Shown here one piece after another: positions 7,904 through 16,603 of a stretch of 64,000 bases of DNA; position 1 is the first letter of the stretch; every line of letters starts with the position of its first letter. Made by a program: the position numbers and the translations under genes. The notes under the pieces were generated by a model. That model worked only from the letters and a program-made list of their open reading frames with translations. It was not told where the DNA came from and ran no database searches. The stretch spans positions 62,001 to 126,000 of the forward strand of contig NZ_JARVRH010000008.1 of the NCBI RefSeq assembly GCF_030209755.1, read 5' to 3'. Source of the stretch: Arthrobacter sp. efr-133-TYG-118. Its GTDB lineage: Bacteria; Actinomycetota; Actinomycetes; Actinomycetales; Micrococcaceae.

Positions 7904-9259
7904 TTACTTCGATGCCCGGTCAAGTGAGGCCTGGCCCTTGGATTGTGCGTCCTTGAGGCGCGCCTGGAGGCTGGAGTCGTCCACGGAACCCTTGGAGAGG
8001 TCGGGGATCGACTGGACCACGACATTGAGGAGGGCGAGCTGGATGTCGCCCCAAGCGCCGGTGAACGGCGTGGCCTTGGACTTCGCTGCAGTGTCGGCAA
8101 CCGGTTGGAGGACAGGGTTGTTCAAAGCCTTCAGGGCTTCGGCGTTGGCCGGCAGGTCTCCGAAGATCTTCTGGTAGTTCAACTGCTCATCTTTGGACGT
8201 GATCAGGTTGACGTAAGCGAAGGCAAGGTCCTTCTGCTTCGAGTAGTCGGCAACAACCACGTTGTCACCGGACAGGATGCTGGCCGCATTCGCGGCGTCG
8301 CCCTGCGGAGACGACTGGCCCGGGGCCGTCGTCGGCATGGCCGTGTAGGCGTACTTTCCCGCGACAGCCGACTTGTCGAGAGTCGGGAGGGAACTCGACG
8401 TCGTCATCATGAGGTATCCGGCCTTGCCCGAGGCAAAGGCGGCAACGGCATTGCTGTTGCTCCACCCGATGGAAGCCGGATCGACTACCTTGTCCTTGGT
8501 AAGCCAGCCGAAATACGTCTCGTAGGCTTTCTTGACGGCCGGGTCATCAAGCTTGAGCGTTTTGCCGTCCACGAGCGGGTTACCTGCCTGGACGGACATC
8601 GCCCAGATGAACTTCCAGGGGTCAAAGCTGTCCTTGTACCCGGTGGCCAGGCCGAAGGTGCCCGTGGACGGATCAGTCATCTTCTTGGCCTGGGTTGCAA
8701 GCTCGTCCCAGCTGGTGGCGGGCTTGTCGATCCCGGCCGCTTTCAGGATGTCCTTGTTGTAGGCCATCACGAACGGCCGGCTGACAAAGGGAATGCCCGC
8801 TTGGTGCTGGGCGTCCGGGCCGGAAATTCCAAGGGCAGCCTGGTTGAACTTGTCTTTCCCGCCTACTTTCTTCCAGTCGTCGTCGGACAACGTCACGAAG
8901 GCCTTGGTTGCATACGCGGTGGGCGTGAAGGTGGTACCGAGGCTGTAGACGTCAGGTCCCTGTCCGGAGACGACGGACGTCTGGATGCGGGTCAGTTCAT
9001 CGTTGGCCGAAGCGAAGGTTTCGAATTGGACGTCGGCACCGGTCTGCGCCTTGAACTTGGCCGCAATGTCGGTGAACCATTGCTTCTGCTGGGCGGGATA
9101 GGCGGCGCTGGAGTTGACCAGGACGCTCAGCTTCTTGCCCTTCCCGTCAACGGGCCCGGCGCTCCCCCCGGAGCTGGTGCTGCCGCCTCCACAGGCGGTC
9201 AAAGCTAGGGCGGCTGTTACGGCAACAGCGGCAAATTTGGCGGACGATGCAAACTTCAT
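7904..9259 (-). CDS. Sugar ABC transporter substrate-binding lipoprotein
   Basis: 451 residues from ATG at 9259, which has a good ribosome site (GGGAGG about 8 bases ahead). An earlier in-frame start lacks any signal sequence and is rejected. A lipoprotein signal with lipobox LTAC precedes a Gly/Ser linker; the mature part is a family 1 extracellular solute-binding protein. It captures the sugar outside the membrane for the two permeases downstream. First gene of the operon reaching to 2994, with a recognisable promoter and operator-like repeat upstream. Confidence 0.88.
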   Translation of the reverse strand: MKFASSAKFAAVAVTAALALTACGGGSTSSGGSAGPVDGKGKKLSVLVNSSAAYPAQQKQWFTDIAAKFKAQTGADVQFETFASANDELTRIQTSVVSGQGPDVYSLGTTFTPTAYATKAFVTLSDDDWKKVGGKDKFNQAALGISGPDAQHQAGIPFVSRPFVMAYNKDILKAAGIDKPATSWDELATQAKKMTDPSTGTFGLATGYKDSFDPWKFIWAMSVQAGNPLVDGKTLKLDDPAVKKAYETYFGWLTKDKVVDPASIGWSNSNAVAAFASGKAGYLMMTTSSSLPTLDKSAVAGKYAYTAMPTTAPGQSSPQGDAANAASILSGDNVVVADYSKQKDLAFAYVNLITSKDEQLNYQKIFGDLPANAEALKALNNPVLQPVADTAAKSKATPFTGAWGDIQLALLNVVVQSIPDLSKGSVDDSSLQARLKDAQSKGQASLDRASK

Positions 9260-9326
9260 TGTTTTCCTCCCTGGAGCCCGATGGGCCTCATTGGCGTGGT
9301 GCGCGTCACATCGGGTGATTTCTCCG

Positions 9327-9355
9327 AGTCTAGGCATGCGCAACAAGGATGACAA
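9327..9355 (-). promoter_or_regulatory. Promoter of the sugar transport/catabolism operon
   Basis: On the minus strand a -35 box TTGTCA (9350-9355) and -10 box TAGACT (9327-9332) stand exactly 17 bases apart, about 70 bases ahead of the binding-protein start. Read by eye; the transcription start is not known. Confidence 0.5.
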
Positions 9356-9377
9356 GCGATTGCCAAAAATTGTCATC
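9348..9377. promoter_or_regulatory. Inverted repeat, candidate operator for the divergent LacI regulator
   Basis: GATGACAA (9348-9355) and TTGTCATC (9370-9377) form perfect 8-base arms with a 14-base spacer. The left arm covers the -35 box of the transport promoter. It lies between the LacI gene and the operon it probably controls. The wide spacer is unusual for LacI operators, so the true site could be only part of it. Confidence 0.4.
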
Positions 9378-9444
9378 GGTGCTGCAATTGTGGGACAAGT
9401 CACTCACTGTTGAGCGGCTGCGGCAGATGAGGAACACCTAGACG

Positions 9445-10467
9445 ATGGCAGAACTCCAGCTCCAGTCACCGGGCAAGCAGCCCACGATCCGCGACGTCGC
9501 GGAACTCGCGGGAGTGGCAACCTCAACAGTCTCGAGAGCCCTGAGCAATCCCGGGAGGGTGAACCGTGTGACGCGCGAGCGGATCGAAGAAGCAGCCGCG
9601 CAATTGAATTACATTCCAAGCTCCCAGGCCCGCGGGCTCAGCTCCGGACGCACCCAGACCGTTGCAGTCCTGGTTCCGGACATCACCAATCCGTTCTACT
9701 TCGACATCATCCGGGGGGCGCAGCACCAGTTGAAGGCCGCCGGCTACACGCAACTGCTCGTAGACACCGAGGAATCAGCGGAGATGGAGGCCGATGCCCT
9801 GCAGAAGATGCGCCGTTCAGCCGACGGATTCATCCTTGCCGCATCCCGCCTGACGGATGCACAGCTGGCCGAAGCGGCGGCACAGCAGCCCCTGGTCACC
9901 ATCAACCGGGCCCCGGCAATTGCACCCACCGTGGTGATCGATACGCCGTCGGCCATCATCCAGGCGCTGGAGCACCTGGTCTCGCTGGGACATTCACGGA
10001 TTTGCTTCGTGGGGGGCCCGGCCACCTCCTGGTCCAACGCCAAGCGCTGGCAAGCTTTCCAGGAAGAAACCACGGAACGGAAGCTGACCACATTCAGCGT
10101 GGGACCGTTCGCACCCAAGACCACATCCGGAGCGGCTGCAGCGGACGCCGCGGTACACACCGGGGCCACGGCATGCATCGTCTTCAATGACCTGCTGGCC
10201 ATCGGGATGCTGCAGCGGCTGCGCGAACGCGGTATCCGGGTGCCCGACGACATGAGCATCGTCGGTTGCGACGACATCTTCGGAGCCGATTTCTGCAACC
10301 CTCCCCTCACCACCATGGCGTCTCCCATCGAACAAGCCGGGCGCGTGGCAGTCTCCATGCTCCTGTCCCGGCTGAATCCCCAGTACGGCGGCACCAGCCG
10401 GCGCTTGGCAGTCATGCCCACCCACCTCACGGTCCGGGCATCGACGGGCGCCGCGCCGGTGCGCTGA
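9445..10467 (+). CDS. LacI family transcriptional regulator
   Basis: 340 residues. An N-terminal helix-turn-helix of LacI type (TIRDVAELAGVATSTVSRAL, about 14-33) and a hinge with RGLSSGRTQTV precede a periplasmic-binding-protein-like effector domain (VLVPDITNPFYFDII onward). It is divergent from the sugar transport operon at 2994-9259 and is its likely repressor, with the imported sugar or a product as inducer. The start ATG has GAGG about 14 bases ahead, a little far. Confidence 0.88.
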   Translation: MAELQLQSPGKQPTIRDVAELAGVATSTVSRALSNPGRVNRVTRERIEEAAAQLNYIPSSQARGLSSGRTQTVAVLVPDITNPFYFDIIRGAQHQLKAAGYTQLLVDTEESAEMEADALQKMRRSADGFILAASRLTDAQLAEAAAQQPLVTINRAPAIAPTVVIDTPSAIIQALEHLVSLGHSRICFVGGPATSWSNAKRWQAFQEETTERKLTTFSVGPFAPKTTSGAAAADAAVHTGATACIVFNDLLAIGMLQRLRERGIRVPDDMSIVGCDDIFGADFCNPPLTTMASPIEQAGRVAVSMLLSRLNPQYGGTSRRLAVMPTHLTVRASTGAAPVR

Positions 10468-10483
10468 ACGTGCCGCGGGCGCG

Positions 10484-10549
10484 CCCAACTAGCTCGCATT
10501 TGTTGTCGTTTTGGAGCCTCATAACGACAACAACTGCGAGTCAGTTGGG
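10484..10549. repeat. Long imperfect palindrome after the LacI gene (dispersed-repeat type)
   Basis: Arms 10484-10510 and 10523-10549 are 27 bases each with three mismatches and a 12-base loop. It begins 16 bases after the LacI stop. No T-run follows, so it is not a classical terminator alone. Its form resembles short palindromic elements scattered after genes in Arthrobacter-like genomes; that is recollection, not a search. Confidence 0.65.
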
Positions 10550-10625
10550 TGGGGACAGGCGTTCCCGGCAACACATGGGGTGACACAGTTGAGTGTTTCA
10601 AGTGCTGGTTACTAGTGTTGGGGAC

Positions 10626-11447
10626 ATGCGCACACTCCAGGCCACGATCATTGCGGAAATGGGCGTCCAGCCCCGGATCGACCCTGCCGAGGAGGTCCGT
10701 AAACGCGTCACCTTCCTGAAGGAATATCTCAAGGCCACGCACACCAAGGGCTTTGTCCTGGGCATTTCCGGCGGGCTGGATTCTTCCCTCGCCGGTCGGC
10801 TTGCCCAGCTGGCAGTCGAAGAGCTTGCGGCCGAGGGCGTGGAGGCCAATTTCGTAGCGGTCCGGCTCCCTTACGGCACCCAGCACGATGAGGACGACGC
10901 CCAGGCCGCGCTGGACTTTATCCAGGCCAAGACGGAATGGACATTCAACATCTCCCGGGCTGTCGACGGCTTCGAGGATGAGTTCGAAAAGACCACGGGC
11001 GCGCGCATCTCGGATTTCCACAAGGGCAACACGAAGGCCCGGGCCCGCATGACCGCCCAGTACGCCCTCGCCGGCGAGCACAACTACTTGGTGATCGGCA
11101 CCGACCACGGAGCCGAATCCGTCACCGGCTTCTTCACGAAGTTCGGCGATGGCGGCGCGGACATCCTGCCGCTCTTCGGCCTCAACAAGCGGCAGAACCG
11201 TGCACTCCTCGCGGAGCTCGGCGCCCCGTCCCGCATTTGGGACAAGGTCCCCACGGCCGACCTCCTGGACGGCAAGCCCGGCCGCACCGACGAAGACGAG
11301 CTCGGCATCAAGTATGACCAGATCGACGACTACCTCGAAGGCCGTGAAGTCTCCGACCAGGTGGCGGAAACCATCGAGCAGAAGTACCTGCGCACGCGGC
11401 ACAAGCGCACTGTTCCGGTCACGATTTTTGACACGTGGTGGAAGTAG
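10626..11447 (+). CDS. nadE: Ammonia-dependent NAD+ synthetase
   Basis: 273 residues from ATG at 10626, close to the E. coli enzyme (275). An upstream in-frame ATG at 10593 would add 11 residues with no family match and is rejected. NadE converts nicotinate adenine dinucleotide to NAD+ using ATP and ammonia. The ATP pyrophosphatase loop GISGGLDSS is at about 46-54, [19 protein letters not shown] forms the substrate and metal region, and [17 protein letters not shown] is typical. No glutaminase domain is present. Confidence 0.95.
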   Translation: MRTLQATIIAEMGVQPRIDPAEEVRKRVTFLKEYLKATHTKGFVLGISGGLDSSLAGRLAQLAVEELAAEGVEANFVAVRLPYGTQHDEDDAQAALDFIQAKTEWTFNISRAVDGFEDEFEKTTGARISDFHKGNTKARARMTAQYALAGEHNYLVIGTDHGAESVTGFFTKFGDGGADILPLFGLNKRQNRALLAELGAPSRIWDKVPTADLLDGKPGRTDEDELGIKYDQIDDYLEGREVSDQVAETIEQKYLRTRHKRTVPVTIFDTWWK

Positions 11448-11465
11448 CCGTCGCCTGAACCGGCG

Positions 11466-11507
11466 CCGCCGTCACGCTGGGCGACTTTTTGCAGCGCACG
11501 ACGGCGG
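11466..11507 (+). terminator. Possible hairpin terminator after nadE
   Basis: A GC-rich imperfect stem (7 bp, internal loop, 5 bp) closes a 12-base loop that contains five T residues, starting 19 bases after nadE. There is no downstream T-run, so termination is uncertain. Confidence 0.3.
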
Positions 11508-11698
11508 TCAGCCGCGCCGTGGCGGGGGCGCCGCCGTCGTAATCCCGTAAAAGTCTGCCCGGCGTGACGGGACGCATCCGCGCCACGCTGCCCCTTCCAA
11601 ACCCTTGGATGTCCTAGTATATTGCTGGTGAGGCGGATCACACGGCCAGCTCGTTCCCGGTCGGCGCTCACCCATCCACGCAGGGCGAAAGGCAGACA

Positions 11699-13414
11699 AT
11701 GACAGTCACCGACGACTTCCGCGCAGCCCGCGACCGGCTCCTTGAGCTACGCACCGACTACGCCCAGGCACACAGCGACTTCCAGTGGCCCCGTTTCAGC
11801 GAGTTCAACTTCGCACTCGACTGGTTCGACCAGATCGCGGATAACCCCGGCACGGCCAACAACCCTGCGCTGGTGATCGTCGAGCAGGACGGCAGTTCCG
11901 CCCGCCGCAGCTTCGCCGAGCTCTCCGCGCGCTCCTCGCAGCTTGCCAACTGGCTCCGATCCAAGGGCGTCCAGCGTGGCGACCGCATGATCATCATGCT
12001 CGGCAACCAAGTGGAACTGTGGGAACTCATGCTCGCCGGGATCAAACTCGGCGTGGTCTTGATTCCCACCACCACGCTCATGGGTCCGCGCGACATCACG
12101 GATCGCGTGGAGCGCGGGGGCGCCCGCTGGGCCGCCGTCGGGAGCGCCAACATTGCCAAGTTCGCCGAGGTGCCGGGCGACTACACCCTCATTGAAGTGG
12201 GTGACGGCCAGACCGCCAATGCCCTCCAGTATGCCGAAGCGGATTCCGCGGAGACCGTGTTCGTGCCGGATGCCCCCACCGCCGCCGACGAAACCATGCT
12301 CCTCTACTTCACTTCGGGCACCACGTCGCGGGCGAAGCTGGTGGAGCACACCCACACCTCGTATCCCGTGGGGCACCTCTCCACGATGTATTGGATCGGA
12401 CTGGAACCCGGAGACGTCCACCTCAATGTGGCTTCCCCCGGCTGGGCCAAGCACGCGTGGTCCAACGTTTTCACGCCGTGGATCGCCGAGGCCTGCGTCT
12501 TCGTCTACAACTACGATCGCTTCGATGCCAAGGCACTCATGGAACAGATGGGGCGTGAAGGCGTCACGAGTTTCTGCGCCCCGCCCACCGTATGGCGCAT
12601 GCTCATCCAGGCGGACCTGACCCTGCTCAAGACCCCGCCCACCAAGGTGGTTTCGGCGGGTGAGCCCCTCAACGCCGAGGTGATCGGGCAAGTGGAGAGG
12701 GCCTGGGGCCAGACCATCCGAGACGGTTTTGGCCAGACGGAGTCAACAGTCCAGGTCGCCAACACCCCCGGCCAGCCGGTCAAGACCGGCTCGATGGGAC
12801 GGCCGCTGCCGGGCTACGACGTCGTGCTTGTTGACCCTGCCACTGGCGAAGAGGCCGACGACGGCGAGCTGTGCTTGCGCTTGGACCCCCGCCCCGTGGG
12901 GCTCATGAAGTCCTACTTCGGCGACCCGGAAAAGACGGCCGAGGCTTTCCGTGACGGTTATTACCACACGGGCGACATGGCCAGCCGGGATGAGAACGGC
13001 GTCATTACCTATGTGGGCCGCGGCGACGACGTCTTCAAGTCCTCCGACTACCGTTTGTCCCCTTTCGAACTCGAAAGCGTCCTGATCGAACATCCCGCAG
13101 TGGCGGAGGCCGCCGTCGTGCCCTCTCCGGATCCGGTGAAGCTCTCGGTGCCTAAAGCTTTCGTTGTGCTCGCCGCAGGGTACGAGCCCGGTCCGGCCGT
13201 GGCTGAGGACATCCTCAGGTACTGCCGGCAGCACCTGGCGCCGTTCAAGCGCATCCGTCGGCTCGAATTCGGCGAGTTGCCCAAGACGATTTCCGGCAAG
13301 ATCCGGCGTGTCGAACTTCGAGGCACGGAGGTGGCCCGCCACGGCGACGGCCCGCTGCCCGCAGGCCTGGGCGTCGAGTACACCGAGGACGAGTTCCCGA
13401 ATCTGAAAGAATAG
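11699..13414 (+). CDS. AMP-forming acyl-CoA synthetase
   Basis: 571 residues of the ANL superfamily. Motifs in order: phosphate loop YFTSGTTSRAK (about 201-211), GFGQTES near 344-350, YHTGDMASRDENG, GRGDDVFKSSDYRLSPFELES at the hinge, and PKTISGKIRR with the C-terminal catalytic lysine. The VASPGWAKHAW segment and overall length resemble acetyl- or medium-chain acyl-CoA synthetases (ACSM-like). The phosphate loop has SRAK where most have GxPK. It activates a carboxylic acid as acyl-AMP and then acyl-CoA. The MarR gene 11 bases downstream may control it. Confidence 0.87.
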   Translation: MTVTDDFRAARDRLLELRTDYAQAHSDFQWPRFSEFNFALDWFDQIADNPGTANNPALVIVEQDGSSARRSFAELSARSSQLANWLRSKGVQRGDRMIIMLGNQVELWELMLAGIKLGVVLIPTTTLMGPRDITDRVERGGARWAAVGSANIAKFAEVPGDYTLIEVGDGQTANALQYAEADSAETVFVPDAPTAADETMLLYFTSGTTSRAKLVEHTHTSYPVGHLSTMYWIGLEPGDVHLNVASPGWAKHAWSNVFTPWIAEACVFVYNYDRFDAKALMEQMGREGVTSFCAPPTVWRMLIQADLTLLKTPPTKVVSAGEPLNAEVIGQVERAWGQTIRDGFGQTESTVQVANTPGQPVKTGSMGRPLPGYDVVLVDPATGEEADDGELCLRLDPRPVGLMKSYFGDPEKTAEAFRDGYYHTGDMASRDENGVITYVGRGDDVFKSSDYRLSPFELESVLIEHPAVAEAAVVPSPDPVKLSVPKAFVVLAAGYEPGPAVAEDILRYCRQHLAPFKRIRRLEFGELPKTISGKIRRVELRGTEVARHGDGPLPAGLGVEYTEDEFPNLKE

Positions 13415-13425
13415 GCAGCCAATCA

Positions 13426-13947
13426 ATGTCAGGAGGCACCGTGGGCAGCCCGCTCCCCCGCGACCCCATCGCCGACGCCCAGCGAAACTGGGAACGCCAC
13501 GGCTGGGGTGAAGTCGCCGCGCCCATGGCGGCCATCACCGCGATCATGCGCACGCAGCAGATCCTGTTGGCCCGGATCGAGGGCGTGTTGAAGCCGTTCG
13601 GCCTGACCTTCGCGCGTTACGAGCTCTTGGCGCTGCTCAGCTTCGCCCGCAGCGGCGCGTTGCCCATGAACAAAGCCAGCGCGCTGCTCCAGGTGCATCC
13701 GACGTCGGTGACCAACGCCGTCGACCGCCTCGAGAAGGCAGCCCTGGTGGTCCGCTCCCCGCACCCCACTGACGGGCGCACCACGCTGATCGAGCTCACC
13801 GCGGAGGGCCGCACGCTCGCGAAGCGCGCGACGACGGCACTCAACAACGAGGTGTTCGGCCAGTCCGGTTTCGGGGACGACGACGTCGAGCATCTGATTC
13901 GCGTGCTGGGAGACTTCCGCAAGGCGGCGGGGGACTTTACGGACTGA
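13426..13947 (+). CDS. MarR family transcriptional regulator
   Basis: 173 residues with the winged helix typical of MarR: ARYELLALLSFA, then the recognition region VHPTSVTNAVDRLEKAALV and the wing with PTDGRTTLIELT. It probably acts as a dimer on the promoter of the acyl-CoA synthetase, using an aromatic acid or acyl-CoA as ligand; this is inferred from neighbourhood only. The start is the ATG at 13426; a GTG a few codons later is also possible. Confidence 0.87.
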   Translation: MSGGTVGSPLPRDPIADAQRNWERHGWGEVAAPMAAITAIMRTQQILLARIEGVLKPFGLTFARYELLALLSFARSGALPMNKASALLQVHPTSVTNAVDRLEKAALVVRSPHPTDGRTTLIELTAEGRTLAKRATTALNNEVFGQSGFGDDDVEHLIRVLGDFRKAAGDFTD

Positions 13948-13978
13948 TCCTCATTGGTTTCGTTTGTCCATATTTTGA

Positions 13979-13997
13979 GATATTCATATCGAATATT
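13979..13997 (+). promoter_or_regulatory. AT-rich inverted repeat ahead of the sulfurtransferase gene
   Basis: GATATTC (13979-13985) and GAATATT (13991-13997) form arms with one mismatch in a short AT-rich stretch that stands out from the GC-rich surroundings. It lies about 25 bases ahead of the chosen start and could be a promoter element or operator. No regulator is assignable. Confidence 0.3.
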
Positions 13998-14022
13998 GAG
14001 ACGCTCGTTTAGTGTTGTGGCC

Positions 14023-14850
14023 ATGCAGAGTTCAGGTGTGGAACCTTTTGTCGACCTCGAATGGTTCTCCCAAAATCGTCGCGGCGTGGTGCTGGCCGAT
14101 GTGCGCTGGTACCTCGACGGGCGCTCGGGCCGGGAGGCGTACGACCGCGGGCACATCCCCGGAGCAGTTTTTGTCGACCTTGATCGATGGCTCTCGAGTG
14201 AGGGATCGCCACTCGAGGGAAGAAACCCGTTGCCCGCGGCCCATGATTTTGCCGTTGGGATGCGGGAATCGGGAATCAGCGACGATGACATCGTGGTGGC
14301 CTACGACGACGCCGGCGGGGTCATCGCTGCACGCTTAGTCTGGATGCTGCGCGCCACAGGCCATAGCTCGGCCATTCTGGATGGCGGGATGGCCTGCTAC
14401 GAAGGGCCCCTGGAAACCGAACATCCTTCGAGGCCCACCGGCGATTTCACCGCACAACCGTGGCCCACGAATCGCCTGGCGGAGATCCACGAACTCCCAA
14501 TCGCAACAAGCCTCGTGGTGGACGCACGCAACCGCGACCGCTTCGAGGGCAAGCAGGACCCCATCGATCCAAGGCCCGGGCATGTGCCCGGCGCGAGGAA
14601 CGTCCCCTGCAGGGAGAACCTGGACACCTCCGGGAAGCTGCGCAGCAAAGCAGAGTTGTTGCACATCTTCGCCGCGGCAGGCATCACATCGGCGGAGAAC
14701 GTGATCAGCTATTGCGGCTCCGGAGTAACGGCCTGCCACAACCTTTTGGCACTGGAGCATGCCGGTCTTGGACACGGCAGGCTCTTCACCGGCGGGTGGT
14801 CCCAATACGGCCACGCGCTCGAATACCCGGTCGAGCTCGGGCCCGCGTAA
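14023..14850 (+). CDS. sseA: Sulfurtransferase, 3-mercaptopyruvate/thiosulfate type
   Basis: 275 residues from ATG at 14023; the frame opens at 13954 but that part runs through the AT-rich promoter-like stretch. Two rhodanese domains are visible. The N-terminal one (LADVRWYLDGRSG, GHIPGAVF) is inactive, as usual. The C-terminal one carries VVDARNRDRFEG and the active site CGSGVTA with Cys at about 231, the loop type known from E. coli SseA. It takes sulfur from 3-mercaptopyruvate (or thiosulfate) to a thiol or cyanide acceptor. It stands alone, convergent with the enoyl-CoA hydratase gene 13 bases beyond. Confidence 0.87.
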   Translation: MQSSGVEPFVDLEWFSQNRRGVVLADVRWYLDGRSGREAYDRGHIPGAVFVDLDRWLSSEGSPLEGRNPLPAAHDFAVGMRESGISDDDIVVAYDDAGGVIAARLVWMLRATGHSSAILDGGMACYEGPLETEHPSRPTGDFTAQPWPTNRLAEIHELPIATSLVVDARNRDRFEGKQDPIDPRPGHVPGARNVPCRENLDTSGKLRSKAELLHIFAAAGITSAENVISYCGSGVTACHNLLALEHAGLGHGRLFTGGWSQYGHALEYPVELGPA

Positions 14851-14863
14851 CTGGGCCCGGTGG

Positions 14864-15643
14864 TCAACGGTGCTTGAACTCCGGCTGGCGCTTCTCGGTG
14901 AACGCTGCCATGCCTTCCTTTTGGTCCTCGGTGGCGAACAGTGAGTGGAAGATCCGGCGCTCAAACAAAACGCCCTGGGACAGGCCGGTTTCGAAGGCTG
15001 CGTTGACGGCTTCCTTGGCCACCATGGCAACCGGTTTGGACTTCGACGCGATCACTTCGGCGGCCTTCAGAGCCTCCTCCACCACGGAATCGGCCGGCAC
15101 GACGCGGGAAACAAGTCCTGCCCGCTCGGCTTCCTCGGCGTCCATGAACCGCCCAGTGAGGATCATGTCCATCGCTTTGGCCTTGCCCACGGCATGGGTC
15201 AGCCGCTGCGAGCCGCCCATGCCGGGAATGACACCGAGGTTGATTTCCGGTTGACCGAACTTGGCGCTGTCCCCGGCAATGATGAAATCGCACATCATGG
15301 CAAGTTCGCAGCCCCCGCCCAGGGCAAAGCCGGACACTGCGGCAATGACGGGAATGCGCAGGCGCGTGAGGTTTTCCCAGGCGCGGAACCAGTCGGCGGC
15401 ATACATTTCCATATACCCCTTGGATGCCATTTCCTTGATGTCGGCACCGGCGGCGAAGGCCTTTTCCGAGCCGGTGATCACCACGGCACCCACCCCGGGA
15501 TCCGCATCCATGTCCGACACGGCCGCCACGATCTCGTTCATGGTGGCCTGGTTCAACGCGTTGAGTGCCTTCGGCCGGTTCAGCGTCACCAAACCCACCC
15601 GTCCACGGAGTTCCACCAGGATGTTTTCGTACTGCTGCGCCAA
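14864..15643 (-). CDS. Enoyl-CoA hydratase
   Basis: 259 residues from a TTG start with AAAGGGG upstream. Crotonase motifs are complete: [16 protein letters not shown] for the oxyanion hole, [12 protein letters not shown] with the first catalytic Glu, and [15 protein letters not shown] with the second. It adds water to 2-enoyl-CoA. It is the last gene of the valine-degradation operon, 39 bases after mmsB, so methacrylyl-CoA hydration is the likely task, though short-chain enoyl-CoA of fatty-acid oxidation is also possible. Confidence 0.9.
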   Translation of the reverse strand: MAQQYENILVELRGRVGLVTLNRPKALNALNQATMNEIVAAVSDMDADPGVGAVVITGSEKAFAAGADIKEMASKGYMEMYAADWFRAWENLTRLRIPVIAAVSGFALGGGCELAMMCDFIIAGDSAKFGQPEINLGVIPGMGGSQRLTHAVGKAKAMDMILTGRFMDAEEAERAGLVSRVVPADSVVEEALKAAEVIASKSKPVAMVAKEAVNAAFETGLSQGVLFERRIFHSLFATEDQKEGMAAFTEKRQPEFKHR

Positions 15644-15682
15644 GCCGTGCCCCTTTTGTCGTAACTGACCTACCCGCCAAGG

Positions 15683-16603
15683 CTACTTGGCGGACTTGTC
15701 CCGGATGTCCGTGATGATGCCGGAGAAGTCGCGCCCGGCTCCGCCTTCGGCCGCGAAAGCATCGTAGATCTGCGATGCCAGGTGCCCCATTTGCCCGTCC
15801 ACTCCGGTGCTCTCAAGCGCGTTGACCGCGAGCCGCAGGTCCTTCGCCATGAGCGCGCCAGCGAATCCGGGCTGATAGTCGCGGTTGGCCGGGCTCGTGG
15901 GAACCGGTCCGGGAACCGGGCAGTTGGTGGTCAGCGCCCAGCACTGCCCCGAGGCGTTGGAGGCGACATCGAACAACGCTTGGTGCGTCAGGCCCAGCTT
16001 CTCGCCCAGGACGAACGCCTCGCTGACGGCAATCATGGAAACGCCCAGGATCATGTTGTTGCAGACCTTGGCGGCTTGCCCGGCTCCGTGGTCTCCGCAG
16101 TGCACGATCCTCCGGCCCATGAGTTCCAGGATCGGCTTCACTGTTTCGAAGTCCTCGGGCAGCGCCCCCACCATGAAGGTCAGGGTTCCGGCTTCGGCAC
16201 CCACCACGCCTCCGGAAACGGGCGCGTCCACGGAGCGGTGGCCGGCTTCCAAGGCAATGGCTGCGGCCTCTCGGGCCTCGTCGACGTTGATGGTGGAGCA
16301 GTCCAGGAACAATGTGTTCGGCGCAGCCACCGAGAGCAGGCCGGGCGCTCCGTCCACTCCCCGGTAGGCGTCCAGGACGTGCTTGCCGCTGGGCAGCATA
16401 GTCAGGACAACGGATGCCCCGGCAACGGCCTCCGGAGCGGAATCCACCGTGGCAATGCCGTGTTCACGGGCTGCCTCAAGCGCTGCCGGCACGGGATCGT
16501 ACGCGACCACTTGATGCCCTGCTTTGACAAGGTTCACAGCCATGGGACCGCCCATATGGCCAAGGCCGAGGAAAGCGATGGTGCCGGAAACTGCGTCAGA
16601 CAT
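15683..16603 (-). CDS. mmsB: 3-hydroxyisobutyrate dehydrogenase
   Basis: 306 residues from ATG at 16603 with GGAGT ahead; the longer frame is a shadow of the upstream gene. Motifs: Rossmann FLGLGHMGGPMA near the N-terminus, substrate-binding DAPVSGGVVGAEAGTLTFMVG, and the catalytic lysine region GAGQAAKVCNNMILG. It oxidises 3-hydroxyisobutyrate to methylmalonate semialdehyde with NAD+, the step after the hydrolase and before MmsA in valine degradation. It overlaps the hydrolase gene by 8 bases, which suggests coupled translation. Confidence 0.93.
   Translation of the reverse strand: MSDAVSGTIAFLGLGHMGGPMAVNLVKAGHQVVAYDPVPAALEAAREHGIATVDSAPEAVAGASVVLTMLPSGKHVLDAYRGVDGAPGLLSVAAPNTLFLDCSTINVDEAREAAAIALEAGHRSVDAPVSGGVVGAEAGTLTFMVGALPEDFETVKPILELMGRRIVHCGDHGAGQAAKVCNNMILGVSMIAVSEAFVLGEKLGLTHQALFDVASNASGQCWALTTNCPVPGPVPTSPANRDYQPGFAGALMAKDLRLAVNALESTGVDGQMGHLASQIYDAFAAEGGAGRDFSGIITDIRDKSAK

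Noticed and set aside
9260..9403. Longer start for the sugar-binding lipoprotein
   Set aside because: The extra N-terminal residues put the signal peptide in the middle of the protein; ATG 9259 has a ribosome site and a normal lipoprotein signal.
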